Assembly (NCBI RefSeq): GCF_024347595.1
Contig: NZ_AP025506.1
Span: forward strand, 3,571,863-3,635,862
Length of the DNA stretch: 64,000 bases
Source of the DNA: Vibrio pomeroyi
Lineage (GTDB): Bacteria; Pseudomonadota; Gammaproteobacteria; Enterobacterales; Vibrionaceae
Reading direction: 5' to 3'
In this document: positions 57,350 to 64,000 of the stretch, in pieces
How positions within the stretch are numbered: position 1 is the first letter of the stretch
Layout of the letters: each line of letters opens with the position of its first letter
Notes under the pieces: model-generated
The model's database searches: none
Told to the model about the DNA's origin: nothing
The model's input: only the letters and a program-made list of their open reading frames with translations
Program-made: the position numbers and the translations under genes

Positions 57350-58711
57350 TTATTTACCGATACAGAAAGAAGAGAAGATACGACCTAAAAGATCGTCTGA
57401 GCTGAACTCACCCGTGATCTCATTAAGGTGCTGTTGAGTGATACGAAGCTCTTCCGCTAAGATCTCTCCAGCCATATAGCCTTCAAGTTGTTGTTGGCCA
57501 ATATCCAGGTGCTCAGAGGCGCGTTCTAGGGCGTCTAAGTGGCGACGACGCGCCATAAATCCACCTTCATGACCACCAGCAAAGCCCATGCAATCCTTAA
57601 GGTGGCTGCGCAGAGCATCAACACCTTGGCCTGTTTTCGCAGATAGGCGGATTAGGGTTGGATCGTTCACATGGCAAATGCCCAGCTCTTCACTGGTTTG
57701 ATCCGCTTTATTACGAATTACCGTCATACCGATGTTATTTGGTAAACGATCAACGAAATCTGGCCAGATATCTTTCGGGTCAGTTGCGTCTGTTGTCGTG
57801 CCATCCACCATAAATAAAACTCGGTCAGCCTGAGCAATTTCTTCCCAAGCGCGTTCAATACCGATTTTTTCGACTTCGTCAGACGCATCACGTAGGCCTG
57901 CGGTATCGATAATGTGCAGTGGCATACCGTCAATATGGATGTGCTCACGCAGTACATCACGTGTAGTACCGGCAATGTCGGTCACAATCGCTGACTCTTT
58001 GCCAGACAGTGCATTCAATAGGCTCGATTTCCCCGCATTTGGGCGACCAGCAATTACCACCTTCATACCTTCGCGCATGATGGCACCTTGGTTGGCTTCT
58101 TGGCGCACGGCTTCCAGGTTGTCGATGATAGCCTGTAAGTCAGCACTTACTTTACCGTCAGCTAGGAAATCAATTTCTTCTTCTGGGAAGTCGATAGCCG
58201 CTTCAACATAGATTCGTAGGTGAATCAGTGAATCGACCAACGTGTTAATGCGCTTAGAGAACTCACCTTGTAGTGACTGAAGCGCTGATTTTGCCGCTTC
58301 TTCTGAACTTGCATCAATCAAGTCAGCAATCGCTTCAGCTTGGGTTAAATCCATTTTGTCGTTCAAGAAGGCACGCTCTGAGAACTCGCCTGGACGCGCA
58401 GCACGTACGCCTGAGATGGTTAGGATGCGCTTGATGAGCATGTCCATAACCACTGGGCCGCCGTGGCCTTGCAGCTCTAACACGTCTTCGCCAGTGAACG
58501 AATGTGGGTTAGGGAAGTAAAGCGCGATACCTTGGTCGAGCTCGATGCCATCGGCCGATTTAAAAGGCAGGTACTCAGCGTAGCGAGGCTTAAGTGTTTT
58601 TCCTGTTACTTCTAGGGCAACCTGAGTCGCCAATGGGCCGGAAACGCGGATAATACCGACGCCACCACGGCCGGGCGCGGTCGCTTGAGCAACAATCGTA
58701 TCTGTAGTCAT
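57350..58711 (-). CDS. mnmE: tRNA modification GTPase MnmE (TrmE)
   Basis: Partner of MnmG in wobble-uridine modification. 453 residues from ATG 58711 ([20 protein letters not shown]). Formyl-THF-binding N-terminal domain, GTPase inserted from about residue 215 with [26 protein letters not shown] and NKAD, and the terminal CIGK cysteine motif. Confidence 0.97.
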   Translation of the reverse strand: MTTDTIVAQATAPGRGGVGIIRVSGPLATQVALEVTGKTLKPRYAEYLPFKSADGIELDQGIALYFPNPHSFTGEDVLELQGHGGPVVMDMLIKRILTISGVRAARPGEFSERAFLNDKMDLTQAEAIADLIDASSEEAAKSALQSLQGEFSKRINTLVDSLIHLRIYVEAAIDFPEEEIDFLADGKVSADLQAIIDNLEAVRQEANQGAIMREGMKVVIAGRPNAGKSSLLNALSGKESAIVTDIAGTTRDVLREHIHIDGMPLHIIDTAGLRDASDEVEKIGIERAWEEIAQADRVLFMVDGTTTDATDPKDIWPDFVDRLPNNIGMTVIRNKADQTSEELGICHVNDPTLIRLSAKTGQGVDALRSHLKDCMGFAGGHEGGFMARRRHLDALERASEHLDIGQQQLEGYMAGEILAEELRITQQHLNEITGEFSSDDLLGRIFSSFCIGK

Positions 58712-58791
58712 AGGTGTGCCTGCTAGCATGTGAAAGCCAAAAAGGGGCGTTCACGATTAATCAATTAGCTGAATTGTAATCAGCTAAAAAC

Positions 58792-58817
58792 AAAAAGGCG
58801 ACCTTTTGGTCGCCTTT
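58792..58817 (-). terminator. Terminator between yidC and mnmE
   Basis: Stem AAAGGCGACC/GGTCGCCTTT with TTTT loop; same stem as after atpC. It implies that mnmE has its own promoter or relies on read-through. Confidence 0.8.
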
Positions 58818-58841
58818 CTTTATCTCTTTCTATTATCGAAC

Positions 58842-60461
58842 TTACTTAGAATGTAAGCCTTTCTTTTCCAGCGCGCGGTAGATAAGCGTTTGCTGAATCA
58901 GAGTTACGATGTTCGATACTAGCCAGTATAGAACCAGACCTGAAGGGAAGAACAGGAAGAAGAATGTGAACATAACCGGCATAAAGGTCATGATCTTCTG
59001 CTGCATTGGATCCGTTACAGTTGTCGGGCTCATCTTCTGGATTAGGAACATTGAAGCACCCATCAGAAGTGGCAAGATGTAGTATGGGTCTTGTGCTGAA
59101 AGGTCAGTAATCCAACCGAAGAACGGTGAGTGACGCAGTTCAACAGACTCCATTAGTGCCCAGTATAGCGAAATGAAGATAGGCATTTGCAGAAGGATAG
59201 GTAAACAACCACCTAGTGGGTTTACTTTCTCTTTCTTGTAAAGCTCCATCATTTCTTGGCTCATGCGTTGACGGTCATCGCCAATACGCTCACGCATTGC
59301 AGTCAGCTTAGGCTGAAGCATACGCATTTTCGCCATAGACGTGTACTGAGCTTTCGTTAGTGGGTACATAGCGCCACGAACGATAAACGTTAGACAGATG
59401 ATCGCTAGACCCCAGTTCACAACGATGCCTTGAATGAACGAAAGCAGAGTATGAAGAGGTTTAGCAATGAACCATAACCAACCGTAGTCAACTACTAGAT
59501 CTAGGTTAGGTGCAGTCTCAGCCATTTGGTCTTGAAGTTTTGGACCAACCCAAAGCGTTGCTTTGAAGCTCGCTTCGTCACCGTTAGCGATGGTTTTGTT
59601 CGGCATACGAACACCGATGTCGCCAAGGTTACCGATTACACGAGTGTAAAGGTTGCTGCCCGCTTCGTCGCGTGGGATCCAAGCACTTGCAAAGTAGTGC
59701 TGAATCATCGCTGCCCAACCTTGACCGTTTGCTAGGTTAAGAGACAGGTTACGATCTTGCATGTCGTCGAAGCTGTATTTTTTGTAACGCGTATCTTCCG
59801 TAGAGTAAGCACCACCACGGTAAGTTGGCATTGTTAGGCTACCGCCGTCATCCATAACGTTTTGACGTAGGTGAGCGTACATGCCGAATGTCGCGTTGTT
59901 ACCAGAGTTGTTGATTACATCGTATTCAACGTCAATCGCGTAGCTGCCGCGCTTAAGTACGAATGTTTTTGTGTAATCAAGGCCGTTCGCTTGGTAAGTC
60001 ATTGGGATGCGTAGTTCATCTTGACCTTCAGCTAGCTTGAAGCTGTCTGCTGAAACCGTGTAGCTAGGGCGGTTAGTGCTGCTTAAATCGATACCTTGAG
60101 GACCAACTAGACCGCTTTGAGCGATAAATTGGTGACCTGGTTCGTTTTTAAGAAGAACAAAAGTATCTTCTGAATCGAACTCAGCAGAGTAATCATTTAG
60201 GTTTGCTTTAACGACATCACCACCAACCGTATCAATTGACAGAGTCAGTACATCAGTTGTTACTGTGATAGTTTTTGCAGAAGCAACTTGACCAGGAGCT
60301 GGGTCTAGATCATCTGCATAAGATGGCGCTGGTAGGGTGCTGCCAGATTGTGCCTGCTCAACCGCTTGTGGTGCTGGGTTCTTAGCTACGTTCCATTGTT
60401 GGAAAAGTAGGAAAGAAACCAATGCCAATGCGATTAACAGGATATTACGTTGAGAATCCAT
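58842..60461 (-). CDS. yidC: Membrane protein insertase YidC
   Basis: Inserts proteins into the inner membrane, alone or with SecYEG. The 539 residues have an N-terminal signal anchor, a large periplasmic beta domain (about 55-340), and C-terminal helices with the hydrophilic-groove Arg in [15 protein letters not shown]. Positively charged C-terminus (LEKKGLHSK). Downstream of yidD by two bases. Confidence 0.97.
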   Translation of the reverse strand: MDSQRNILLIALALVSFLLFQQWNVAKNPAPQAVEQAQSGSTLPAPSYADDLDPAPGQVASAKTITVTTDVLTLSIDTVGGDVVKANLNDYSAEFDSEDTFVLLKNEPGHQFIAQSGLVGPQGIDLSSTNRPSYTVSADSFKLAEGQDELRIPMTYQANGLDYTKTFVLKRGSYAIDVEYDVINNSGNNATFGMYAHLRQNVMDDGGSLTMPTYRGGAYSTEDTRYKKYSFDDMQDRNLSLNLANGQGWAAMIQHYFASAWIPRDEAGSNLYTRVIGNLGDIGVRMPNKTIANGDEASFKATLWVGPKLQDQMAETAPNLDLVVDYGWLWFIAKPLHTLLSFIQGIVVNWGLAIICLTFIVRGAMYPLTKAQYTSMAKMRMLQPKLTAMRERIGDDRQRMSQEMMELYKKEKVNPLGGCLPILLQMPIFISLYWALMESVELRHSPFFGWITDLSAQDPYYILPLLMGASMFLIQKMSPTTVTDPMQQKIMTFMPVMFTFFFLFFPSGLVLYWLVSNIVTLIQQTLIYRALEKKGLHSK

Positions 60462-60463
60462 CG

Positions 60464-60721
60464 TTATTTATCTCTGTCTTGTTTTTGGACTGGTGGAACG
60501 GGGTCAAAGCCCCCTTCGTTCAAAGGATGGCATTTTAATAGACGTTTGCCTGATAACCAACACCCTTTTACAAAACCGTGAGCTTTCAACGCTTCTATCG
60601 CATATAAAGAGCAGGTTGGAGTAAATCGGCAGCGTGGGCCGATGAGTGGACTAATAAACCATCTATAAAAATAGATGGGTATTAGCGCTATCCACGCGAA
60701 GGGCGAGACAGGCGAAGCCAT
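60464..60721 (-). CDS. yidD: YidD, membrane protein insertion efficiency factor
   Basis: An 85-residue protein with conserved [23 protein letters not shown], a family signature with two Cys and a positive patch. It assists YidC in insertion, in E. coli. Its start overlaps the end of rnpA by 34 bases, a conserved arrangement. Confidence 0.93.
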   Translation of the reverse strand: MASPVSPFAWIALIPIYFYRWFISPLIGPRCRFTPTCSLYAIEALKAHGFVKGCWLSGKRLLKCHPLNEGGFDPVPPVQKQDRDK

Positions 60722-61053
60722 AATTTGTCGAGTAGCTTGAACATTTCTTCATTGCTTAAATCTTGCGCGCTCTTCTTAGCGATTACAACAAAATCTTTGT
60801 TAGGAAGTTTGTGTTGAGTGTTACGAAAGCTTTCACGAGTAAGACGCTTGAATCGGTTACGACCAACTGCGGTTTTAATCTGCTTTTTCGGAACGGCTAA
60901 TCCAAGGCGAGGATTTGAAAGAGAGTTATTTCGAGCAATGATGGTGAAATGAGGAGAGCCAGCTCGATGAGCTTGCTTGAAGACATTTTGATAATGTTCG
61001 GGAGTTAACAAGCGTAACTCCCGACCGAAGGCTAGCTTATTCAAAATAATCAA
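60688..61053 (-). CDS. rnpA: Ribonuclease P protein component
   Basis: Basic protein subunit of RNase P, up to 121 residues, with the family core [28 protein letters not shown]. There is no ATG: the first frame codon is TTG (61053), three bases past the rpmH stop, and a second TTG at 61044 is possible. Dense overlap with yidD downstream. Confidence 0.93.
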   Translation of the reverse strand: MIILNKLAFGRELRLLTPEHYQNVFKQAHRAGSPHFTIIARNNSLSNPRLGLAVPKKQIKTAVGRNRFKRLTRESFRNTQHKLPNKDFVVIAKKSAQDLSNEEMFKLLDKLWLRLSRPSRG

Positions 61054-61056
61054 AGA

Positions 61057-61191
61057 TTACTTAGAAAGACGCTTACGGCCTTTTGCACGACGTGCATTGA
61101 TTGTTGCGCGACCGTTCTTAGTAGCCATGCGAGCACGGAAACCGTGAGTACGCTTACGCTTTAGAACTGTAGGTTGAAAAGTGCGTTTCAT
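61057..61191 (-). CDS. rpmH: Ribosomal protein L34
   Basis: A 44-residue basic protein: [18 protein letters not shown] and ending [12 protein letters not shown], essentially the E. coli L34 sequence. ATG at 61191 to TAA at 61057. In this genome dnaA is not next to it, as the amino-acid transporter operon intervenes. Confidence 0.97.
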   Translation of the reverse strand: MKRTFQPTVLKRKRTHGFRARMATKNGRATINARRAKGRKRLSK

Positions 61192-61304
61192 TTGTAATTA
61201 CCTTACTGATCAGTAGTTTTAGGTTTTTGTTAAACCCGGCGTGGGCATTTTTTCTCTTCTTTATATAAGAAAGGAAAACCGACGCCTCTCAACAAAGAGG
61301 CGGA

Positions 61305-61333
61305 ATTGTAATCACTGTCACAAAAAGTGTCAA
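61305..61333 (-). promoter_or_regulatory. Promoter P2 of rpmH-rnpA-yidD-yidC
   Basis: Minus strand TTGACA (61333-61328), 17-base spacer, TACAAT (61310-61305), a near-consensus sigma-70 promoter 115 bases before rpmH. Confidence 0.8.
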
Positions 61334-61364
61334 TGATTGGGTTAACTAAAATTCCGGTCGGGGG

Positions 61365-61392
61365 ATTATACGTAGATTAACTAAAATCACAA
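61365..61392 (-). promoter_or_regulatory. Second promoter of the rpmH unit
   Basis: Minus strand TTGTGA (61392-61387), 16-base spacer, TATAAT (61370-61365), upstream of P2. Its -35 region ends seven bases from the stop of the ABC ATPase gene. Confidence 0.65.
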
Positions 61393-61398
61393 GGATCC

Positions 61399-62136
61399 TT
61401 AGTCGATCCCAACCTTATTTAAGAATTTTTTTAATTTAGGATCCTGTGGATTACCAAAAATATCCTGTGGAGATCCCTGCTCGACAATATGACCGTCAGC
61501 CATGAAGATCACTCGGTCTGCGACTTCTCTAGCGAATTGCATTTCATGGGTAACCACCAGCATGGTTTGATGCTGATTTGCTAACTTTTTCATTAAGTTA
61601 AGCACTTCGCCAACCCACTCAGGATCAAGCGCTGATGTCGGCTCATCAAACAACAAAAGTTCAGGTTGTAGTGCCATTGCACGGCCAATTCCAACGCGTT
61701 GCTGTTGACCACCTGAGAGTGCTGCTGGGTAGCTATCGGCTTTGTCACCTAAACCAATATCATCGAGTATTTGTTGTGCTTTTTCATGAGCTTGCTGCTT
61801 CTTCCAGCCACGAACGGTAATTAAACCTTCGGCAATATTCTGTCTCGCGGTTTGGTGAGCGAATAGGGCATAGTTCTGGAACACAAAACCGGTCTTACGA
61901 CGCAGTGCAAGCACCTCTGCTTTGGTGTGTTTCTGAGCATCGACATTAATATCATCAATCGAAATGGTGCCTTGATCGGCTTGCTCTAGAAAGTTCACAC
62001 AACGCAGTAAGGTAGATTTACCAGTACCACTTGAACCTATGATGACAATTATCTCACCTTGCTTGATTTCTAGGTCGATCCCTTTCAAAACTTCGGTGTC
62101 ACCAAACTGCTTGTGGATATTTTGTAATTTGATCAT
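61399..62136 (-). CDS. Polar amino-acid ABC transporter ATP-binding protein (possibly cystine)
   Basis: A 245-residue ATPase of the GlnQ/TcyC group: Walker A GSSGTGKST, signature LSGGQQQRVGIG, Walker B LLLFDEPTSALD, and the H-loop VVTHEM. Overlaps the permease gene by four bases. The neighbouring permease and binding protein resemble the TcyJLN (cystine) system of E. coli, but the exact substrate is not fixed by sequence. Confidence 0.9.
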   Translation of the reverse strand: MIKLQNIHKQFGDTEVLKGIDLEIKQGEIIVIIGSSGTGKSTLLRCVNFLEQADQGTISIDDINVDAQKHTKAEVLALRRKTGFVFQNYALFAHQTARQNIAEGLITVRGWKKQQAHEKAQQILDDIGLGDKADSYPAALSGGQQQRVGIGRAMALQPELLLFDEPTSALDPEWVGEVLNLMKKLANQHQTMLVVTHEMQFAREVADRVIFMADGHIVEQGSPQDIFGNPQDPKLKKFLNKVGID

Positions 62137-62804
62137 CGTACGTACGCCTTATTCAGTTTCACTTCGGCCCAAATTTGAATACGAGTGAGGATAACCACCA
62201 CGCCCCAGTAAATCAGCGCGACCGCTAAGAAAGCCTCGAAGAAGCGGAAACTTGAAGAGGCTTCCATCTGGGCCTTAGCCATGATTTCGGCTACGCCTAA
62301 GGTGAATGCAAGCGAAGTCGATTTAATCATATCGATGAAGTAGTTCATCAGTGATGGCAGTGCCACGCGAGTTGCTTGCGGCAAGATCACTCGGCGCATT
62401 GCTTGGCTGGTCGTCATACCTACTGAAAGGCTGGCTTCCATCTGGCTGCGATCAATACCAATAATCGCCGCACGAATACTTTCAGCCATGTACGCGGCAA
62501 AGTGCAAGGTTAAACCAATCACAGCAGCGCTGAAGGCGTCTAAGCCCACCATCCACGGGAATACTTGTGGTAAACCGTAATAAAGGAGGAATAGCTGTAC
62601 CAGCAGTGGCGTGCCTCGGAAGAAGCTAATATACAATTGACTTAGCTGGTCGAGTACTGGGATTTTGAATACACGAATGTTCGCCAGTATCAGAGACAAG
62701 ATCAGAGCAAAGAACAAGCCCCAGATCGCCATCTCCATGGTGGTGCCCAGATACTTCAGCAGTATCGGCAACAGCTCTAGCATGTAATTAAAGTCAAATC
62801 CCAT
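62133..62804 (-). CDS. Polar amino-acid ABC transporter permease
   Basis: A 223-residue HisM/TcyL-type permease with about five membrane helices, the FFRGTPLLVQLFLLYYGLP block, and the EAA loop AAIIGIDRSQMEASLSVGMTTSQAMRRVILPQA that contacts the ATPase. It lies between the substrate-binding gene (with a terminator before it) and the ATPase. Confidence 0.92.
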   Translation of the reverse strand: MGFDFNYMLELLPILLKYLGTTMEMAIWGLFFALILSLILANIRVFKIPVLDQLSQLYISFFRGTPLLVQLFLLYYGLPQVFPWMVGLDAFSAAVIGLTLHFAAYMAESIRAAIIGIDRSQMEASLSVGMTTSQAMRRVILPQATRVALPSLMNYFIDMIKSTSLAFTLGVAEIMAKAQMEASSSFRFFEAFLAVALIYWGVVVILTRIQIWAEVKLNKAYVR

Positions 62805-62888
62805 AATCTATCTCGTATTTTTATTGGAAGTGTTGTTATCTTTCGAAGTACGGTTATATCAGGCTTTTTAATCGGTGACACAAAAGCA

Positions 62889-62921
62889 AAAAGCCCACCG
62901 CTGTGTAAAGCAGTGGGCCTT
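62889..62921 (-). terminator. Intercistronic terminator in the ABC operon
   Basis: Imperfect stem built on GCCCACCGCT/AGCAGTGGGC around GTGTAA, with T-run on the minus strand. It lies after the substrate-binding gene, before the permease gene, so it should limit downstream expression. Confidence 0.8.
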
Positions 62922-62940
62922 CAATGGGGAAAGTGAGTAA

Positions 62941-63690
62941 TTACTTCTGAGTAATGTCCGCACCAAACCATTTCTGAGAGATACTTTCTAGCGTACCATC
63001 TGCGCGCATTGCTGCTAATGCTTCATTTACTTCTGCTTGCAGTTTTTTACCGTTGTCGTTGTCAACGAAAGGCCAAGCGTTTTCAATTGTTTCGAATGGC
63101 TGGCCTGCTAGTTGTAATGGTAGACCAGTCTTCTTGATAAGCTCTAGTGCTGATAGGCGATCCATTACGAATGCATCTGCACGGCCTAGTGCTACATCAT
63201 GTTCAATACCTGTATCGTAGGTCTTCACATTGATCTTGCCGTCTTTGTCGTAGCTGCGAAGCAGCTGTTCAAAGTTTGAGCCTAGGTTTACCGCAACTGT
63301 CTTGCCATCTAGGTCTTCGATGCCTTTGATGCTGTCATTACCTTTACGAACGGTAATCTGTGCGCCGTCTACTACGTATGGGTCTGCGAATAGGTATTTC
63401 GCTTTACGTGCATCCGTCATAGTAATTTGGTTTGAAATGGTATCGATTCGACCCGTTTCAAGAAGACCGAACAGACCAGAAAAGTTTGCCGTTACGTACT
63501 CAACCTTGTAGTCGTTACGCTTACCGATCTCATCCCATAAATCCACTTCAAAACCTTGTAGTTGGTCTTGTTTAACGAAAGTAAACGGGAAGTAGCGACC
63601 AGACATGCCGACTTTAACTTCAGTCGCGGCTTGAACAGTAGCAGCAGAGAGTGCGATAGCCGCAATTGCAGCCTTAATCCAGTTATTCAT
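62941..63690 (-). CDS. Polar amino-acid ABC transporter substrate-binding protein
   Basis: Periplasmic binding protein of 249 residues: signal peptide (MNNWIKAAIAAIALSAATVQA), SBP family 3 signature GFEVDLWDEIGKRN (about 57-70), and the TNQITMTDARKAK hinge (the sequence has DTISNQITMTDARKAKY). The start is set by TAAGGAG upstream of ATG 63690; the frame is open further to 63771. It is the first gene of the ABC operon. Confidence 0.92.
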   Translation of the reverse strand: MNNWIKAAIAAIALSAATVQAATEVKVGMSGRYFPFTFVKQDQLQGFEVDLWDEIGKRNDYKVEYVTANFSGLFGLLETGRIDTISNQITMTDARKAKYLFADPYVVDGAQITVRKGNDSIKGIEDLDGKTVAVNLGSNFEQLLRSYDKDGKINVKTYDTGIEHDVALGRADAFVMDRLSALELIKKTGLPLQLAGQPFETIENAWPFVDNDNGKKLQAEVNEALAAMRADGTLESISQKWFGADITQK

Positions 63691-64000
63691 TTGGTAACTC
63701 CTTATATTTATAGGATTGGATGTTACTGGGAAAATGCACAATAGAATAAATAACCAGATGTTATTAACCATAACCAGATCGCATTCCTGATTTGGGGATA
63801 ACTAGCAAGGATCCGGGCATAAGTGGATCGTTATGTGAGTAAATTAGGGGCAAGATGTGTGGATCCACCGATTAATTACAAATTTATTGTGAATAACTTG
63901 GATCTTATTCACTGGATCTGTGATCAATTGCTGGTGATCTGACTTATCAACAGGTAAAATTAGCAGTCATTTCATATTACTTAAATAGAGTGGGGGCACC
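63691..64000. promoter_or_regulatory. DnaA-box and GATC-rich region, probably dnaA regulatory region
   Basis: Beyond the ABC operon there is no gene in the last 310 bases. It has DnaA-box-like sites at TGTGAATAA (63888-63896), TTATTCACT (63905-63913) and TTATCAACA (63944-63952), and seven GATC sites between 63809 and 63938. In V. cholerae the neighbour here is dnaA, as I recall, so this may be its autoregulated promoter. The promoter of the ABC operon should also lie here. Confidence 0.6.

Overview
The window is a piece of the main chromosome of a Vibrio species, spanning the replication origin region. The evidence is the gene order yidC-mnmE-mioC-origin-mnmG-rsmG-parA-parB-atpIBEFHAGDC-glmU. 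In addition, rpmH sits next to an amino-acid ABC operon instead of dnaA, an arrangement I recall from V. cholerae chromosome I. An rRNA operon with four spacer tRNAs, and Vibrio-type families such as DUF3157 and DUF2860, fit this. I cannot fix the species by eye. Almost everything is core genome: I see no transposase, integrase, phage gene, CRISPR array or toxin-antitoxin pair.

Layout, left to right. 1-2.5 kb: the end of a fluoride channel gene (crcB), a Tat-exported multicopper oxidase with a Fur-like palindrome upstream, and a tandem array of broken tRNA-Trp 3' halves ending at the intact tRNA-Trp. 2.5-8.6 kb: an rrn operon on the minus strand (16S, tRNA-Glu, -Lys, -Ala, -Val, 23S, 5S, tRNA-Asp, then tRNA-Trp) with two promoters and two boxA sites. 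8.6-25.3 kb: housekeeping genes for shikimate, haem, tRNA t6A, purines (PurR-box purEK), DNA uptake processing (dprA), N-terminal formyl-Met handling (def-fmt), rsmB, potassium uptake (trkA, trkH), a TrhA/hemolysin III protein behind a FabR-like palindrome, and a Spo0M-like protein. 25.3-32.4 kb: two tiny unassigned reading frames, yihD, a CcoG-type ferredoxin, srkA-dsbA, a DUF2860 outer-membrane protein and comM. 32.5-39.2 kb: the attenuated ilvL-ilvGMEDA operon. 39.3-43.3 kb: divergent punR/punC and a membrane diguanylate cyclase. 43.5-52 kb: glmU and the F1Fo ATP synthase operon. 52-56.4 kb: parB, parA, rsmG, mnmG. 56.4-56.86 kb: oriC with AT-rich 13-mers, DnaA boxes and dense GATC. 56.9-61.4 kb: mioC, mnmE, yidC, yidD, rnpA, rpmH. 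61.4-63.7 kb: a polar amino-acid ABC transporter. The last 300 bases are again rich in GATC and DnaA-box-like sites, probably the dnaA regulatory region.

Genes are oriented mainly away from the origin: the ATP synthase, par, ribosomal RNA and mnmG units all run leftward from oriC, as expected for highly expressed leading-strand genes. The most unusual items are the tRNA-Trp remnant array, the unexplained small reading frames at 25.4-25.75 kb with an 18-bp palindrome over the first start codon, the insulated mioC-oriC junction, and the predicted Fur and FabR operators. I found no convincing new multi-gene system; this is mostly conserved chromosome.
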